Below are positions 29,003 through 40,142 of a stretch of 46,447 nucleotides of DNA, one piece after another (positions within the stretch are counted from its first letter, which is position 1; each line of letters opens with the position of its first letter). The stretch comes from Cyanobacteriota bacterium (GTDB lineage: Bacteria > Cyanobacteriota > Cyanobacteriia > PCC-6307 > Cyanobiaceae): NCBI GenBank assembly GCA_027620015.1, contig JAQCGH010000014.1, positions 1-46,447 on the forward strand. The letters are read 5' to 3'. The translations under genes and the position numbers were made by a program. Under the pieces are notes generated by a model that was not told the origin of the DNA, did no database searches, and saw only the letters and a program-made list of their open reading frames with translations.

Positions 29003-29117
29003 GCGCCTGTTGCCGTTCCCACAAGGAAGGGGATCGCCGCTGGTTAACCCGAAAACGCTGGCTACCGTAATCAGGATCCGGGTCGGTGCTCAGCCATCAG
29101 CCCCCCTCATCCAGCCA

Positions 29118-30104
29118 ATGGCCAACCTGCTCGACCAACTCGCCGCCATGACCGTGGTGGTGGCCGACACCGGTGACATCGACGCGATCAAACAGTTCAC
29201 ACCCCGCGACGCCACCACCAACCCATCTCTGATCCTGGCGGCAGTCCAGATCCCCACATACCAAAATTTAATTGATATCTCCTTACAGGAATCGCGCCAA
29301 GCGATTGGTGCCGAGGCCAGCGCCGATGCGGTGGTGCGAGAAGCTCTTGATGAAATCTGCATCACCTTTGGCAAGGAGATCCTCAAGATCGTGCCTGGGC
29401 GGGTTTCCACTGAAGTGGATGCTCGCCTCAGTTACGACACCGAGGCAACGATCACCAAGGCCCGCAAATTGATAAGTCTCTATAACCAAGCAGGTATTAG
29501 CAACGACCGGGTACTTATCAAGGTGGCCTCCACCTGGGAGGGTATCCGCGCAGCTGAACAACTGGAAAGGGAGGGTATTCACTGCAACCTCACACTCCTG
29601 TTTGGCTTTGCCCAAGCCGTCGCCTGCGCGGAAGCCGGCATCACCCTGATCTCTCCTTTCGTGGGGCGAATACTCGATTGGTACAAAAAGAGCAGCGGCC
29701 GCGACGGCTATCCCGGCCCAGAAGATCCAGGTGTGATCTCCGTAACCCAAATCTTCAACTACTTCAAGACCTACGGCTACAAGACGGAGGTTATGGGGGC
29801 AAGCTTCCGCAACATTGAAGAGATCATCGAACTTGCCGGTTGCGACCTGCTGACAATTTCGCCGGCGCTGCTTGACCAGCTAAAGCACACCGATGGCGAA
29901 CTAGAGCGCAAGCTCAACGCCTTAGCCCCCGCCCCCACCGGCGCCAAAATCCACATAGACGAAGATCTTTTCCGTCAGATGCTTGCGGCTGATCCAATGG
30001 CTGCAGAGAAGCTTGATGAAGGTATCGGTGGTTTCTGCAAGGCAATCGAAACCCTGGAGACCCAGCTAGCTCACCGCCTTGGAGAACTGGAAGGCGGAGC
30101 TTGA
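29118..30104 (+). CDS. tal: Transaldolase
   Basis: Transfers a dihydroxyacetone unit between sugar phosphates in the oxidative pentose phosphate pathway, important in darkness. The ATG at 29118 gives [20 protein letters not shown]; the open frame runs 36 residues further upstream but that part is not conserved. The signature [10 protein letters not shown] is present, the Schiff-base lysine is in [16 protein letters not shown], and [18 protein letters not shown] and [12 protein letters not shown] follow. Length (328 aa) fits the TalB type without the EF-hand extension some cyanobacteria carry. Confidence 0.96.
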   Translation: MANLLDQLAAMTVVVADTGDIDAIKQFTPRDATTNPSLILAAVQIPTYQNLIDISLQESRQAIGAEASADAVVREALDEICITFGKEILKIVPGRVSTEVDARLSYDTEATITKARKLISLYNQAGISNDRVLIKVASTWEGIRAAEQLEREGIHCNLTLLFGFAQAVACAEAGITLISPFVGRILDWYKKSSGRDGYPGPEDPGVISVTQIFNYFKTYGYKTEVMGASFRNIEEIIELAGCDLLTISPALLDQLKHTDGELERKLNALAPAPTGAKIHIDEDLFRQMLAADPMAAEKLDEGIGGFCKAIETLETQLAHRLGELEGGA

Positions 30105-30201
30105 TACCCGCTACGCGGACAAGGATGGGCGGCTTGCACCGGCGTCAAGGGAGATCTTGGGCTGCCCTCATAGGGACTCACTTAAATCAGTCTTAACAAG
30201 G

Positions 30202-30230
30202 TTGCGCCTAACTTAGATCAATTATTTAAT
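30202..30230 (+). promoter_or_regulatory. Possible promoter of the cyclic-nucleotide-binding protein
   Basis: TTGCGC (30202-30207), a 17-base spacer, then TTTAAT (30225-30230), in a locally AT-rich stretch. The predicted transcription start would fall within a few bases of the GTG at 30240, so either the mRNA is nearly leaderless or the ATG at 30258 is used. Confidence 0.35.
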
Positions 30231-30239
30231 TCAGGCCTA

Positions 30240-30617
30240 GTGAATGCCCTTCACACCATGAGCGCTTTTGCCAGTAATGGTGAGGTGATCATGTTTGAGA
30301 CCGGAGAGCTGATTTTTAGGTCAGGGGAGGCTGGTGACTGCATGTTTGGACTACTTGAAGGGTTCGTCCAGCTCAGCTGGAATGGCGACCAGGGACATGA
30401 ACAAATAAACCCAGGCGATGTGTTTGGGTCAGGGGCACTGGTGACCAGTGATCACCTCCGTTACGGCAATGCCAAGGCCCTAACCGACTGCAAGGTGCTG
30501 GTGATGAACCGTGAACAATTCCTGTTTGCAGTGCAGGAATCGCCGCTGTTTGCGATTGAGCTGCTGGGATCAATTGACCAACGGTTGCGCCAACTCAAGG
30601 AATGCACCAAGAACTGA
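30240..30617 (+). CDS. Stand-alone cyclic-nucleotide-binding domain protein
   Basis: A single cAMP/cGMP-binding beta-barrel (CAP effector fold) of 125 residues: FETGELIFRSGEAGDCMFGLLEGFVQL, NPGDVFGSGALVT and a C-terminal helix. There is no DNA-binding domain after it. The phosphate-binding cassette, usually GELAL..R, reads GSGALVTSDHLRYGNA; the Glu is missing although an Arg is near, so binding of a cyclic nucleotide is uncertain. GTG at 30240 or ATG at 30258 may be the start. It converges on the flavoprotein gene, 8 bases apart. Confidence 0.85.
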   Translation: MNALHTMSAFASNGEVIMFETGELIFRSGEAGDCMFGLLEGFVQLSWNGDQGHEQINPGDVFGSGALVTSDHLRYGNAKALTDCKVLVMNREQFLFAVQESPLFAIELLGSIDQRLRQLKECTKN

Positions 30618-30625
30618 CTCGACCT

Positions 30626-31792
30626 TCAATTGCGCTTAAACAACAGACGCCTGATCACTCGCTGAGCGATGTCGCCGTAGCCCATCTCGCCGGAGAGAAT
30701 CTGGGCGATTCTTTTAGGAGCGGTGGGGCGTTTAATTCCGAGTTGGTAGCCAACCCGCGGCACTCTGTAAAAAACTTGGGCTATACGCTTTCCCCAGGCC
30801 ATCGAGGCACCCCACTCAGCCCGCATGCGATTGGTGTAACCAGTTAGGGCCTGACTTTCACCGGCCAACCATGGAATCAGAGCTTCGGCGGCTCTGCAGC
30901 CGCTGATAAGGGCAGGCCGTAGCCCCTCGGCCAGGAAGGGATCGCAGAGGGAAGCGGCATCGCCCACCACCACCAGACCTGCATTGGCACCCTGGCCGTG
31001 CAAGGGGTGGTGGCCATCCCAGATGCGTAGGCGGCCAGGCTGGCGTTCGCCAACATGCGCAGGCAGGCCTAGGCTAGGCAAGAGCTTGCTAAGCACCGCC
31101 TCGATATCGGCGGGGTCTCGGCCAATGAAGGTGCCCACTCCAATGCTGTAGCCCCCCTTACGGGGGAAAGTCCAGCAAAAGCCATGACGCACCAGCCCAA
31201 ATTCAAAACGGGCTGTGCTGGGGTTGCTCACCTCGCAATCCACCTCTACGGACACCGTTTCGGCATAGCGGGGCTGGCTTGAACCAAGGCCATGGCGGGC
31301 CGCCAACAGGGAGCCTGAGCCATCAGCAATCACAACGGCCCTGGCCATTAGCTGCATCGGTTTGCCTTGCGGCCCGCGGGCATCCAGCTGCCAGTAATCG
31401 CCTTGGCGCTGCAGGCCTTCCACCTCCACCCCGGTGTGGAAAGTGGTCCCAGCGGTCTGAGCCTGCTCCACCAGATAAGCATCGAGCACGGAGCGGCGCA
31501 CGATCCAGAAGGGCGAATCACCGGGCAGCAGCGCAGTAACTGGATCGCCTAGGCACCAAGTGAAGCGCACCTGATCAATCACCGAATCCACGGCAGGGCC
31601 CAGATCAAAGGGGAAAAGCCCCTGCATCGAAGCCGCCATGCCGCCACCGCACGGCTTGGATCGGGGGAAGCTGGCTCGCTCGAGCAGCAGCACCCCTAAC
31701 CCCCCTATCGCTAGGTGGAAGGCAGCAGCAGCACCAGCGGCACCAGCGCCAACCACGACCACATCAGCCACGCCAACCGGCGAGGTGGTCAC
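30626..31792 (-). CDS. Geranylgeranyl-reductase-family flavoprotein
   Basis: A FAD-dependent oxidoreductase of 388 residues. The N-terminal dinucleotide loop is [16 protein letters not shown], followed by KPCGGGM, typical of the geranylgeranyl reductase family, and [21 protein letters not shown] as the second FAD contact. Family members reduce isoprenoid chains for chlorophyll, tocopherol or lipids. It is shorter than usual ChlP, so I do not assign chlP. The GTG start overlaps the frr stop (GTGA), placing it at the end of the pyrH-frr unit. Confidence 0.88.
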   Translation of the reverse strand: MTTSPVGVADVVVVGAGAAGAAAAFHLAIGGLGVLLLERASFPRSKPCGGGMAASMQGLFPFDLGPAVDSVIDQVRFTWCLGDPVTALLPGDSPFWIVRRSVLDAYLVEQAQTAGTTFHTGVEVEGLQRQGDYWQLDARGPQGKPMQLMARAVVIADGSGSLLAARHGLGSSQPRYAETVSVEVDCEVSNPSTARFEFGLVRHGFCWTFPRKGGYSIGVGTFIGRDPADIEAVLSKLLPSLGLPAHVGERQPGRLRIWDGHHPLHGQGANAGLVVVGDAASLCDPFLAEGLRPALISGCRAAEALIPWLAGESQALTGYTNRMRAEWGASMAWGKRIAQVFYRVPRVGYQLGIKRPTAPKRIAQILSGEMGYGDIAQRVIRRLLFKRN

Positions 31793-32328
31793 ACCTTGAG
31801 GATGTCGGCTTCTTTTGTAGCAAGAAGCTTCTCAAGCTCAGCAATAAACTTATCGGTGAGCTTCTGCACTTTCTCCTGCTCGTCACGGCTCTGATCCTCG
31901 GAAAGATCACCGTCTTTTTCCTGCTTTTTTATCCTATCGATGGAGTCACGGCGCACATTACGTAGGGCAACCTTCCCCTCTTCGGCGTATTTAGCAGCCA
32001 ATTTACAAAGATCTTTGCGGCGATCTTCGGTGAGGGGTGGGATGTTAATCCGGATCACCTTGCCGTCGTTGTTGCAGGTGAGGCCCAGGTCACTCATTGA
32101 GATTGCCTTTTCGATCAGGCCCATCGAACCAGCATCAAAGGGCTGGATTTGAATCGTCTGGGAATCTGGGGTAGAGATAGTGGCCAAAGATTTCAGAGGT
32201 GTTTCAGCGCCGTAATACTCCAGCGAAATCTTGTCGAGCAGAGAGGGATTAGCTCTACCCGTACGGATGGTGTTAAAGGTGCGCTGGGTCGATTCCAACG
32301 ACTTGCGCATGTTGGCTTCTAAATCCAT
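31789..32328 (-). CDS. frr: Ribosome recycling factor
   Basis: Splits post-termination ribosomes together with EF-G. The 179 residues are nearly the full family length: [26 protein letters not shown] at the start of the long helix bundle (shown in part), [32 protein letters not shown], and the C-terminal [12 protein letters not shown]. It follows pyrH by 8 bases, a very common bacterial order, and overlaps the flavoprotein gene by 4 bases. Confidence 0.97.
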   Translation of the reverse strand: MDLEANMRKSLESTQRTFNTIRTGRANPSLLDKISLEYYGAETPLKSLATISTPDSQTIQIQPFDAGSMGLIEKAISMSDLGLTCNNDGKVIRINIPPLTEDRRKDLCKLAAKYAEEGKVALRNVRRDSIDRIKKQEKDGDLSEDQSRDEQEKVQKLTDKFIAELEKLLATKEADILKV

Positions 32329-32336
32329 TGCTGGCG

Positions 32337-33789
<1,453 letters not shown>

Positions 33790-33793
<4 letters not shown>

Positions 33794-35082
33794 GGGTTTA
33801 CCGATGCTGTGATGCCACTCTGGCGTTGACGGGCTAAGGCCGCATCCACCGCCTGCTGTTGATCGCGCCGGGTGATCCAGTGGTGGTAGGTACGTGTATG
33901 GATGGCCACCGAGTGGCCCATCATCCGAGCTGCGACCGTATCCGGCAGGCCGATGTGAATGGTGCGAACTGCCCAGGCGTGGCGGAGGTCGTAGGGGGTG
34001 ATCGGCAAGTCGTAGCGGCGAAACTGTTCAGCCACCCGACGGCCTACCTGCTGCAGGGTGGTGTAGCGCAAGTCAGTCGCCACCGCAGGCAGGGGGGGAT
34101 TGGAGACCCCCAGCTGCTCCAAGCCGAAAAGCTCCACCCAATCGGGCTGGAACGGCCACACCTGATGTTCGCCTGTCTTAGAGGTGGGCAGCACCCGAAT
34201 CACCCGATCACCACCAGGGGCAAGGGCCGAAAGATCGCAGAAGAACACCTCGTGATTACGCAAGCCGTAGGTGGCCATCAATCCGTAGACCAGACGCCAG
34301 GACGGATTAGGGATTTGCTCCGCCCACAACAAAATCTGAGGATCACCCGGAAGCCGCCGGAACTGGGCCGCATGCAAGCCATAACCAGCTGCTCTCTCGC
34401 TCCAGTTATCAGGCAGGTCGAGTTCTAGGTGGCGGGCCAGGGCGGCCAGAGCGGTGCCGCACTGTTGCCGGCTGCGGCTGCTGGCCGCATAGCTTTCAAG
34501 CGCAATCTCAAATAGGGCCCGCCCCAAGGGCAGTTCGCGCTCGGCCGCAACGGTCACCAGGCGGCGAAGGTAAGGCAGGTAGGCGCTCGTCCAGGTTGTG
34601 CGACAACCGGCAGGGTTTCGGCGGCGGCGGGGATCGGCAAAAAACGCTGCTTCAAAAGCAGCCAATCCCAGTGAATCGCCAGCTGCGGGCTGGGCAAGTG
34701 AGCTTGACCACGTAGGGGAAGAAAAAGGTAATGGCATCTGATCTGGTCGAGCGCCCCAGGCACTCCAAGCGAAGCGGCCTTGCTGCAGCTGCCGCAACAC
34801 CTCTTTAAGCCGCTCCCTGGCCAGCTCAAGGCCAGCGCTATTGGCAGGCAGACTGAGGCTGATGCGCTGCACCGGGTGTCCGCCCGAGCCCCGACGACAG
34901 GGAAGGGGCCCGCGCAGGCCCAAACGTTGACCGCGCAGTTCTATGCGCAGGGAGACACCTGCTTGAGCCAGGGCCTGGTTTGCACGAGCGAGGCAGATTT
35001 GCAGGCTGGTTAAGGCTGCACTGGTTTCTGTTGCGCAGGCGTCTGTAACAGCCAGATCCAGCTCTACCGCTGCTTTTGGCAT
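33790..35082 (-). CDS. Tyrosine recombinase/integrase-family protein
   Basis: The C-terminal half has the catalytic set: Arg in GLRNHEVF, Lys in TSKTGEHQVWP, Arg in YDLRHAWAVR (with Tyr where most have His), His in MMGHSV, and the nucleophile Tyr in HTRTYHHW. The N-terminal 130 residues are basic and differ from phage integrases; a core-binding-like helical part (about 150-240) follows. There is no attachment site, tRNA, excisionase or phage gene near, codon use matches the neighbours, and the stop overlaps cobO. It looks like a resident chromosomal gene rather than a mobile element. Target DNA unknown. Confidence 0.87.
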
Positions 35083-35204
35083 GGTCCCAGCACAGAGACT
35101 GACGTTTCAGTACAGATTTGAATGGTATCGATCCTCCGCCTTGGTCGCTAGGTGAGTAGCGGCAGAGTTACGCTTTTAATCCATAAGCTGCGCGCAAGGA
35201 AGGC

Positions 35205-36380
35205 ATGGCCAAAGTTGGCGTGCTGCTGCTGAACCTCGGTGGGCCCGAGCGTATCCAGGACGTTGGGCCGTTTCTTTACAACCTATTTTCTGATCCGGAA
35301 ATCATTCGGCTGCCCAATCCAGCCCTACAAAAACCGTTGGCCTGGCTTATTAGCAGTCTTCGTGCTGGCAAGTCCCAAGAGGCATACCGCTCCATTGGCG
35401 GGGGTTCTCCTCTTCGGCGTATTACCGAGCAGCAAGCCCGAGAACTGCAAAGCGAACTACGCTCCAGGGGCATCGAGGCCACTAGCTATGTAGCAATGCG
35501 CTACTGGCATCCATTCACAGAGTCAGCTGTGGCCGACATCAAGGCCGACGGGGTGGAGGAGGTGGTGGTGCTGCCTCTCTACCCACACTTCTCGATCAGC
35601 ACCAGCGGATCCAGCTTCCGTGAGCTACAGCGCCTACGCCAAGCTGACAGTGGTTTTTCAAGGCTGCCGATCCGCTGCATTCGCAGTTATTACGACGACC
35701 CTGGCTATGTGGGGGCCATGGCTGGCCTGATTGCGCGCGAAATCCAGGCTTGTCCAGAGCCCTCAAAAGCTCATGTCTTTTTTAGTGCCCACGGGGTACC
35801 TAAAAGTTACGTGGAGGAAGCCGGCGATCCATACCAAAAAGAGATTCAAGCCTGCGCCCAGTTGATCATGGAGCGCCTTGGTCGCGATCTGGACTTCGCC
35901 AATCCATTCACCCTTGCTTACCAGAGCCGGGTAGGTCCTGTGGAGTGGCTTAGGCCCTACACCGATGACGCATTGGAGGATCTAGGTGCAGCTGGGGTAA
36001 AAGATTTGGTGGTGGTACCAATCAGCTTCGTAAGCGAACACATCGAAACCCTCGAAGAGATTGATATCGAATATCGGGAGATCGCGACTGAGGCGGGCAT
36101 CACTAATTTTCGTCGAGTGCCTGCCCTAGACACGACCCCAGCCTTCATCAACGGTCTGGCCGATCTTGTGCAGCACGCCCTTGAGGGCCCCGAGGTGAAC
36201 CTCGACCAGGCAGCAGAATTGCCTAGCAAGGTGAAGCTCTATCCCCAAGACAAGTGGGCTTGGGGCTGGAATAACAGCTCAGAAGTTTGGAATGGGCGCT
36301 TAGCGATGGTGGGATTCTCTGCTTTCTTGCTGGAGCTGCTTGGTGGGAAGGGACCCCTGCATGCGCTGGGCCTCCTCTGA
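35205..36380 (+). CDS. hemH: Ferrochelatase with C-terminal CAB-like helix
   Basis: Inserts iron into protoporphyrin IX, the haem branch point against chlorophyll. The catalytic part starts at [17 protein letters not shown] and has [20 protein letters not shown] with the catalytic His, and [19 protein letters not shown] with the Glu-rich metal path. Residues 351-391 form a linker and one membrane helix with [19 protein letters not shown], a chlorophyll-binding ExxNxR-type motif shared with Hli proteins, as usual in cyanobacterial enzymes. AAGGAAGG lies just before the ATG. The end overlaps the M23 peptidase start by 20 bases. Confidence 0.97.
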   Translation: MAKVGVLLLNLGGPERIQDVGPFLYNLFSDPEIIRLPNPALQKPLAWLISSLRAGKSQEAYRSIGGGSPLRRITEQQARELQSELRSRGIEATSYVAMRYWHPFTESAVADIKADGVEEVVVLPLYPHFSISTSGSSFRELQRLRQADSGFSRLPIRCIRSYYDDPGYVGAMAGLIAREIQACPEPSKAHVFFSAHGVPKSYVEEAGDPYQKEIQACAQLIMERLGRDLDFANPFTLAYQSRVGPVEWLRPYTDDALEDLGAAGVKDLVVVPISFVSEHIETLEEIDIEYREIATEAGITNFRRVPALDTTPAFINGLADLVQHALEGPEVNLDQAAELPSKVKLYPQDKWAWGWNNSSEVWNGRLAMVGFSAFLLELLGGKGPLHALGLL

Positions 36381-36978
36381 TCGCCGTCTATTTAATGACG
36401 GAGTGATAGCGGCAGGAGTCATATTTAGCGTCAGCATGCTGCTTTTGAGTCCAGCGGCACTGGCCCATAGTCGCTGGCAGATGGGGGTTTTCCCCGTCAC
36501 CAGCTTCCTGGCCTACACCAGTCATTTCGGCACTCGCACCGGCCCCTGGGGTCGGGTGGAGCCCCATTACGGCCTGGACATAGCAGCGCCCATGGGATCG
36601 CTGATCCGCAGCTGGTGGGCTGGTTCAGTACGGGAGGTGATCAACGACGGAAGCTGCGGCTTGGGACTGGTGATTCGCACTGGCGATTACGAGCACATCT
36701 ACTGCCATTTGTCCGGGCGGGTTTCTGGCGACATCTACACAAGTGGTCAAGTGCTCCTGCGCCAGGGCCAGAGCGTACGCACGGGCCAACTAATCGGCCA
36801 TGTGGGCATGAGCGGCCGCACTACTGGTCCACACCTGCATTGGGGCATCCGCCATGGCGGCCGCTGGCTAGACCCAGCCCAGATCCTGCGAGCTATGGCC
36901 AACGGCAGGCGCCATCAACCTGGGCGGGCAGCGGCCCCGAAAGCGCCACCGGCAACTAAGGTTACTTTAATCCGTTAA
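36361..36978 (+). CDS. M23-family peptidoglycan endopeptidase (LytM-like)
   Basis: A secreted zinc endopeptidase of 205 residues that probably cuts peptide cross-links in peptidoglycan. The N-terminal hydrophobic stretch (about 14-35, ending [11 protein letters not shown]) is a signal peptide. Zinc ligands are in HYGLDIAAP (HxxxD) and in GPHLHWGIR (HxH). The tail is basic and proline-rich. ATG 36361 is chosen; a GTG at 36340 is possible. It starts 20 bases inside hemH and is followed by ilvB after 28 bases. Confidence 0.92.
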   Translation: MRWASSDRRLFNDGVIAAGVIFSVSMLLLSPAALAHSRWQMGVFPVTSFLAYTSHFGTRTGPWGRVEPHYGLDIAAPMGSLIRSWWAGSVREVINDGSCGLGLVIRTGDYEHIYCHLSGRVSGDIYTSGQVLLRQGQSVRTGQLIGHVGMSGRTTGPHLHWGIRHGGRWLDPAQILRAMANGRRHQPGRAAAPKAPPATKVTLIR

Positions 36979-37006
36979 CCGCCAAGTTGATTGGCATGCA
37001 GCAGCC

Positions 37007-38893
37007 GTGACGCTGACGCCCCTCGCCTCTGCGGTCCAGTCCGCTACCACCACAACTAATGGTGATGACGTCCCTGCTGAAGCTTTTGCTTCTCAGCTAG
37101 TAAATGGCGGCTATGCCCTCATGGATGCCTTGCGTCTCCATGGAGTGCGCCACATCTTTGGCTACCCCGGCGGAGCAATCCTGCCGATATACGACGAACT
37201 GCACAAAGCAGAATCTCGTGGCTGGTTAAAGCACATCTTGGTGCGCCATGAGCAGGGAGGCGCCCATGCCGCCGATGCCTACGCCCGAGCTACCGGCGAA
37301 GTTGGCGTCTGCTTTGGAACCTCAGGCCCCGGGGCCACGAATTTGGTCACCGGCATCGCCACCGCTCAGATGGACTCGGTGCCGTTGGTGGTGATCACCG
37401 GGCAGGTGCCTCGGGCATCAATTGGCACTGACGCCTTCCAGGAAACCGACATCTTCGGCATAACCCTTCCAATCGTTAAGCACTCCTGGGTGGTGCGCAA
37501 TCCCCGCGATATCGGCCGGATCGTGGCAGAAGCATTTTTGATTGCAGCCAGTGGCCGGCCAGGCCCGGTACTAATCGACGTGCCCAAGGACGTAGGCCTG
37601 GAGGAATTTGATTACACGCCGGTCGCTCCGGGTTCGGCAATTCCAGCAGGATTTAGGCTTCCACCCAGTCCAGATCCCGAGGCAGTTGCAGCGGCACTAG
37701 CCCTGATCCGCCAAGCCCGTCGCCCTCTGCTTTACGTAGGTGGCGGTGCCATCAGCAGCGGGGCCCATGGAGCAGTGAAACAGCTGGCCGAACGATTCCG
37801 GCTGCCAGTCACGACCACCTTGATGGGTAAGGGAGCTTTTGATGAGAAGCACCCCCAATCGGTGGGCATGCTCGGCATGCACGGCACTGCATATGCCAAT
37901 TTCGCAGTCACAGAGTGCGATCTGCTGATTGCTACCGGTGCCCGTTTCGACGACCGGGTCACAGGCCGGCTTGATGGATTTGCCCCCCGGGCCCAGGTGA
38001 TCCACATCGATATCGACGCGGCGGAAATGGGCAAAACCCGCTTACCTGATGTGGCGTTGGTAGCTGATGTCCAAGCAGCGCTAGCAGCACTTCTGGCTGC
38101 ATCAACGCGGGACAGCTCGGAGGGCCGCACCGAGGCCTGGTTGCAGCGCATCGATAGCTGGAAACAGCACTATCCCCTTTTGGTACCAGACCCAGAGGGA
38201 GATATCTCCCCCCAGGAAGTGATTGTCGCCCTGAGGGAATTAGCACCAGATGCCTTCTATACGACAGATGTGGGCCAACACCAGATGTGGGCTGCTCAGT
38301 TTCTACACAATGGCCCCAGGCGCTGGATCAGCTCGGCCGGCCTTGGCACGATGGGTTTCGGCATGCCCGCAGCCATGGGCGTACAGACCGCTTTCCCGGA
38401 TGAGCAAGTTATCTGTGTCGCCGGCGACGCCAGCATTCTTATGAATATTCAGGAGCTGGGCACTCTCAGCCAATACAACTTGCCGGTGAAGGTGGTGGTG
38501 ATCAACAACGGCTGGCAGGGAATGGTGCGTCAGTGGCAGGAGAGCTTTTACGGAGAGCGCTACTCGGCTTCGGAAATGACCAATGGCATGCCAAATTTCG
38601 CGGCCCTCGCGGAAGCCTTCGGCGTTCGAGGCGTGCGCATCGATGAACGCGCCAACCTGCGCCAGCAACTCCAGGAAGGCCTTGACCATCCAGGTCCTGC
38701 CTTCATCGATGTGAAGGTGCGGCGCAATGAGAACTGCTATCCGATGGTGCCCCCTGGAGCCAGCAACGCCCAAATGGTGGGGCTGCCATCCCATCCAGAG
38801 CTTGCTATCGACACCAGCCGCGTATGCCATTCCTGCGGCAGCAGTACCGAAAGCGCCCATCTCTTCTGCCCCAGCTGCGGCGCCAAGCTTTGA
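37007..38893 (+). CDS. ilvB: Acetolactate synthase large subunit with C-terminal zinc ribbon
   Basis: Makes acetolactate or acetohydroxybutyrate for branched-chain amino acids, using thiamine diphosphate. The catalytic Glu is in [32 protein letters not shown] and the cofactor motif [19 protein letters not shown] follow. After the normal end ([16 protein letters not shown]) the protein carries an addition with CHSCG and CPSCG (Cys607, Cys610, Cys621, Cys624), a textbook zinc ribbon. The GTG at 37007 leaves a 30-residue lead. The stop overlaps a TTG start of the nuclease-like gene (TTGA). The small subunit ilvN is not in the window. Confidence 0.97.
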   Translation: MTLTPLASAVQSATTTTNGDDVPAEAFASQLVNGGYALMDALRLHGVRHIFGYPGGAILPIYDELHKAESRGWLKHILVRHEQGGAHAADAYARATGEVGVCFGTSGPGATNLVTGIATAQMDSVPLVVITGQVPRASIGTDAFQETDIFGITLPIVKHSWVVRNPRDIGRIVAEAFLIAASGRPGPVLIDVPKDVGLEEFDYTPVAPGSAIPAGFRLPPSPDPEAVAAALALIRQARRPLLYVGGGAISSGAHGAVKQLAERFRLPVTTTLMGKGAFDEKHPQSVGMLGMHGTAYANFAVTECDLLIATGARFDDRVTGRLDGFAPRAQVIHIDIDAAEMGKTRLPDVALVADVQAALAALLAASTRDSSEGRTEAWLQRIDSWKQHYPLLVPDPEGDISPQEVIVALRELAPDAFYTTDVGQHQMWAAQFLHNGPRRWISSAGLGTMGFGMPAAMGVQTAFPDEQVICVAGDASILMNIQELGTLSQYNLPVKVVVINNGWQGMVRQWQESFYGERYSASEMTNGMPNFAALAEAFGVRGVRIDERANLRQQLQEGLDHPGPAFIDVKVRRNENCYPMVPPGASNAQMVGLPSHPELAIDTSRVCHSCGSSTESAHLFCPSCGAKL

Positions 38894-39279
38894 GATGGCT
38901 AGCCGCATTGGTGGCGGTATTACTGGTGTGTCCTGGAGCTGCCTGGGCGGCCGAGGTACTGCAGGTGCGGGGGTCGACCCTGCTGCAACTCGGCGATCAA
39001 AACCGTAGCTACACGGTGCAACTGGCCTGTGTGGAGGTAGCTGAAGCACAGCAGGCTGAGGCAGTGGCATGGCTTCGCCAAGCCGTTCCTCGCCACACCC
39101 GCGTCAATCTGAGGCCGATGGGGCAAAACCACGGTGTGCTGTTGGCAAGGGTTCAGCCACTTGCGCCCGTGCGTGGCAGCACAAACCAAGCGGCAGATCT
39201 GGGCAACGGTTTAATCGCAGCTGGTCTGGCCCGATCCGATCTAAGCAGCAACTCCGACTGTGCCAACGTCGCAACCTGA
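38890..39279 (+). CDS. Secreted staphylococcal-nuclease-like protein, probably inactive
   Basis: The TTG start overlaps the ilvB stop and leads straight into a signal peptide ([20 protein letters not shown]). The mature part of about 105 residues follows the SNase fold: [55 protein letters not shown], and [12 protein letters not shown]. The catalytic arginines of nucleases are missing: the first position reads VQLACVE instead of VRLxGID, and YGR reads HGV. It probably keeps the fold for binding rather than cutting. Fold assignment is by pattern and moderate. Confidence 0.72.
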   Translation: MRWLAALVAVLLVCPGAAWAAEVLQVRGSTLLQLGDQNRSYTVQLACVEVAEAQQAEAVAWLRQAVPRHTRVNLRPMGQNHGVLLARVQPLAPVRGSTNQAADLGNGLIAAGLARSDLSSNSDCANVAT

Positions 39280-39299
39280 ACGAAGCTAATTATCTGCTC

Positions 39300-39512
39300 A
39301 TGAGTCTGAATCGCACCGCCAAAGGCATCGTGTTGGTGCCCTCCCTACTGCTGGGAGGTGCCTTTCTAGCGGCTGGAGTATGGAGTGATGGGCCCGCGGC
39401 GAGTAATAAAACCCTGGCCCTTAGCTTAGGCGGATTGCTGATGGCGGCTGGGCTACTGGCCCAACTTCTACCTGAGAGCAAGCCGGAATCTTCTGACGCC
39501 GAATCCGACTGA
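39300..39512 (+). CDS. Small two-helix membrane protein (70 aa)
   Basis: Starts at ATG 39300 with MSLNRTAKGIVLVPSLLL. Two hydrophobic helices (IVLVPSLLLGGAFLAAGVW and LALSLGGLLMAAGLLAQLL) are separated by a short polar loop, and the tail is acidic and serine-rich. A longer frame upstream is the shadow of the nuclease-like gene. No family is recognised. It lies 20 bases after that gene and converges on the secreted protein at 39537. Confidence 0.65.
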   Translation: MSLNRTAKGIVLVPSLLLGGAFLAAGVWSDGPAASNKTLALSLGGLLMAAGLLAQLLPESKPESSDAESD

Positions 39513-39536
39513 TCTCTTGACGAATAAGCAAACGAT

Positions 39537-40019
39537 CTATTTCTTGGGCTGGGCTTTAGTGGCCTGGGCTGTGTACTGAGCGATCACTTCGTCCACAAAT
39601 TTTTTGTCAGCGGCCGTGATCTTGGCGTAACAGCCCTGTTTAACCCGGCCCACAATCTGAACAATGCTGCCGTTCACAATCTGGGCAGCTTCAAGCTTGC
39701 CACTGCCAGCGATCTGACTGCCATGGCCAGCAGTAACGACATAGGTAATCGCTTTGGCATTTGAGATCACAGCGTTCTGCACAGCCAATTTCTGCTCGAC
39801 CGCCAGTTCGCAAACGTTTACGGCGGCGGCAAGAGAAAGATCGTTCATGGTCTCAAGGCTGACGGGCTTGACCGCCGCTGCGGAGGACCCAGGCGACTGG
39901 GCGTAAGCAGGAACTCCCAGCACAAAGGTGGTGCTCAGGGCGGAAGCAACGATCCAGAAAAGAGAAAAGGGAGACACAGAAACTTGCGTTCTACGAAAAG
40001 CATCAGACCACTGTGCCAT
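39537..40019 (-). CDS. Secreted cyanobacterial protein of unknown function
   Basis: A signal peptide (SLFWIVASALSTTFVLGVPAYAQ) is followed by a mature domain of about 115 residues: MNDLSLAAAVNVCELAVEQKL, AVISNAKAITYVVTAGHGSQI, QIVNGSIVQIVGRVKQGCYAKI, ending in a basic tail. Two cysteines in the mature part could form a disulphide. It would lie in the periplasm or lumen. The start is unsure: ATG 40019 is chosen, with ATG 40046 as an alternative; the open frame reaches 40136. I recall similar picocyanobacterial proteins labelled as phosphodiesterases, but see no such motif. Confidence 0.72.
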   Translation of the reverse strand: MAQWSDAFRRTQVSVSPFSLFWIVASALSTTFVLGVPAYAQSPGSSAAAVKPVSLETMNDLSLAAAVNVCELAVEQKLAVQNAVISNAKAITYVVTAGHGSQIAGSGKLEAAQIVNGSIVQIVGRVKQGCYAKITAADKKFVDEVIAQYTAQATKAQPKK

Positions 40020-40142
40020 CCATTTCGAACTTGCAGCAAGGGTCATGTATGGCCTTGGCGGCAGTTGGCATGGAAATGATCCTGCGGCCAAGCACCCAGC
40101 TACTACCCCGACGCCGTGATCGCACTCCGCAAACACTCCCCT

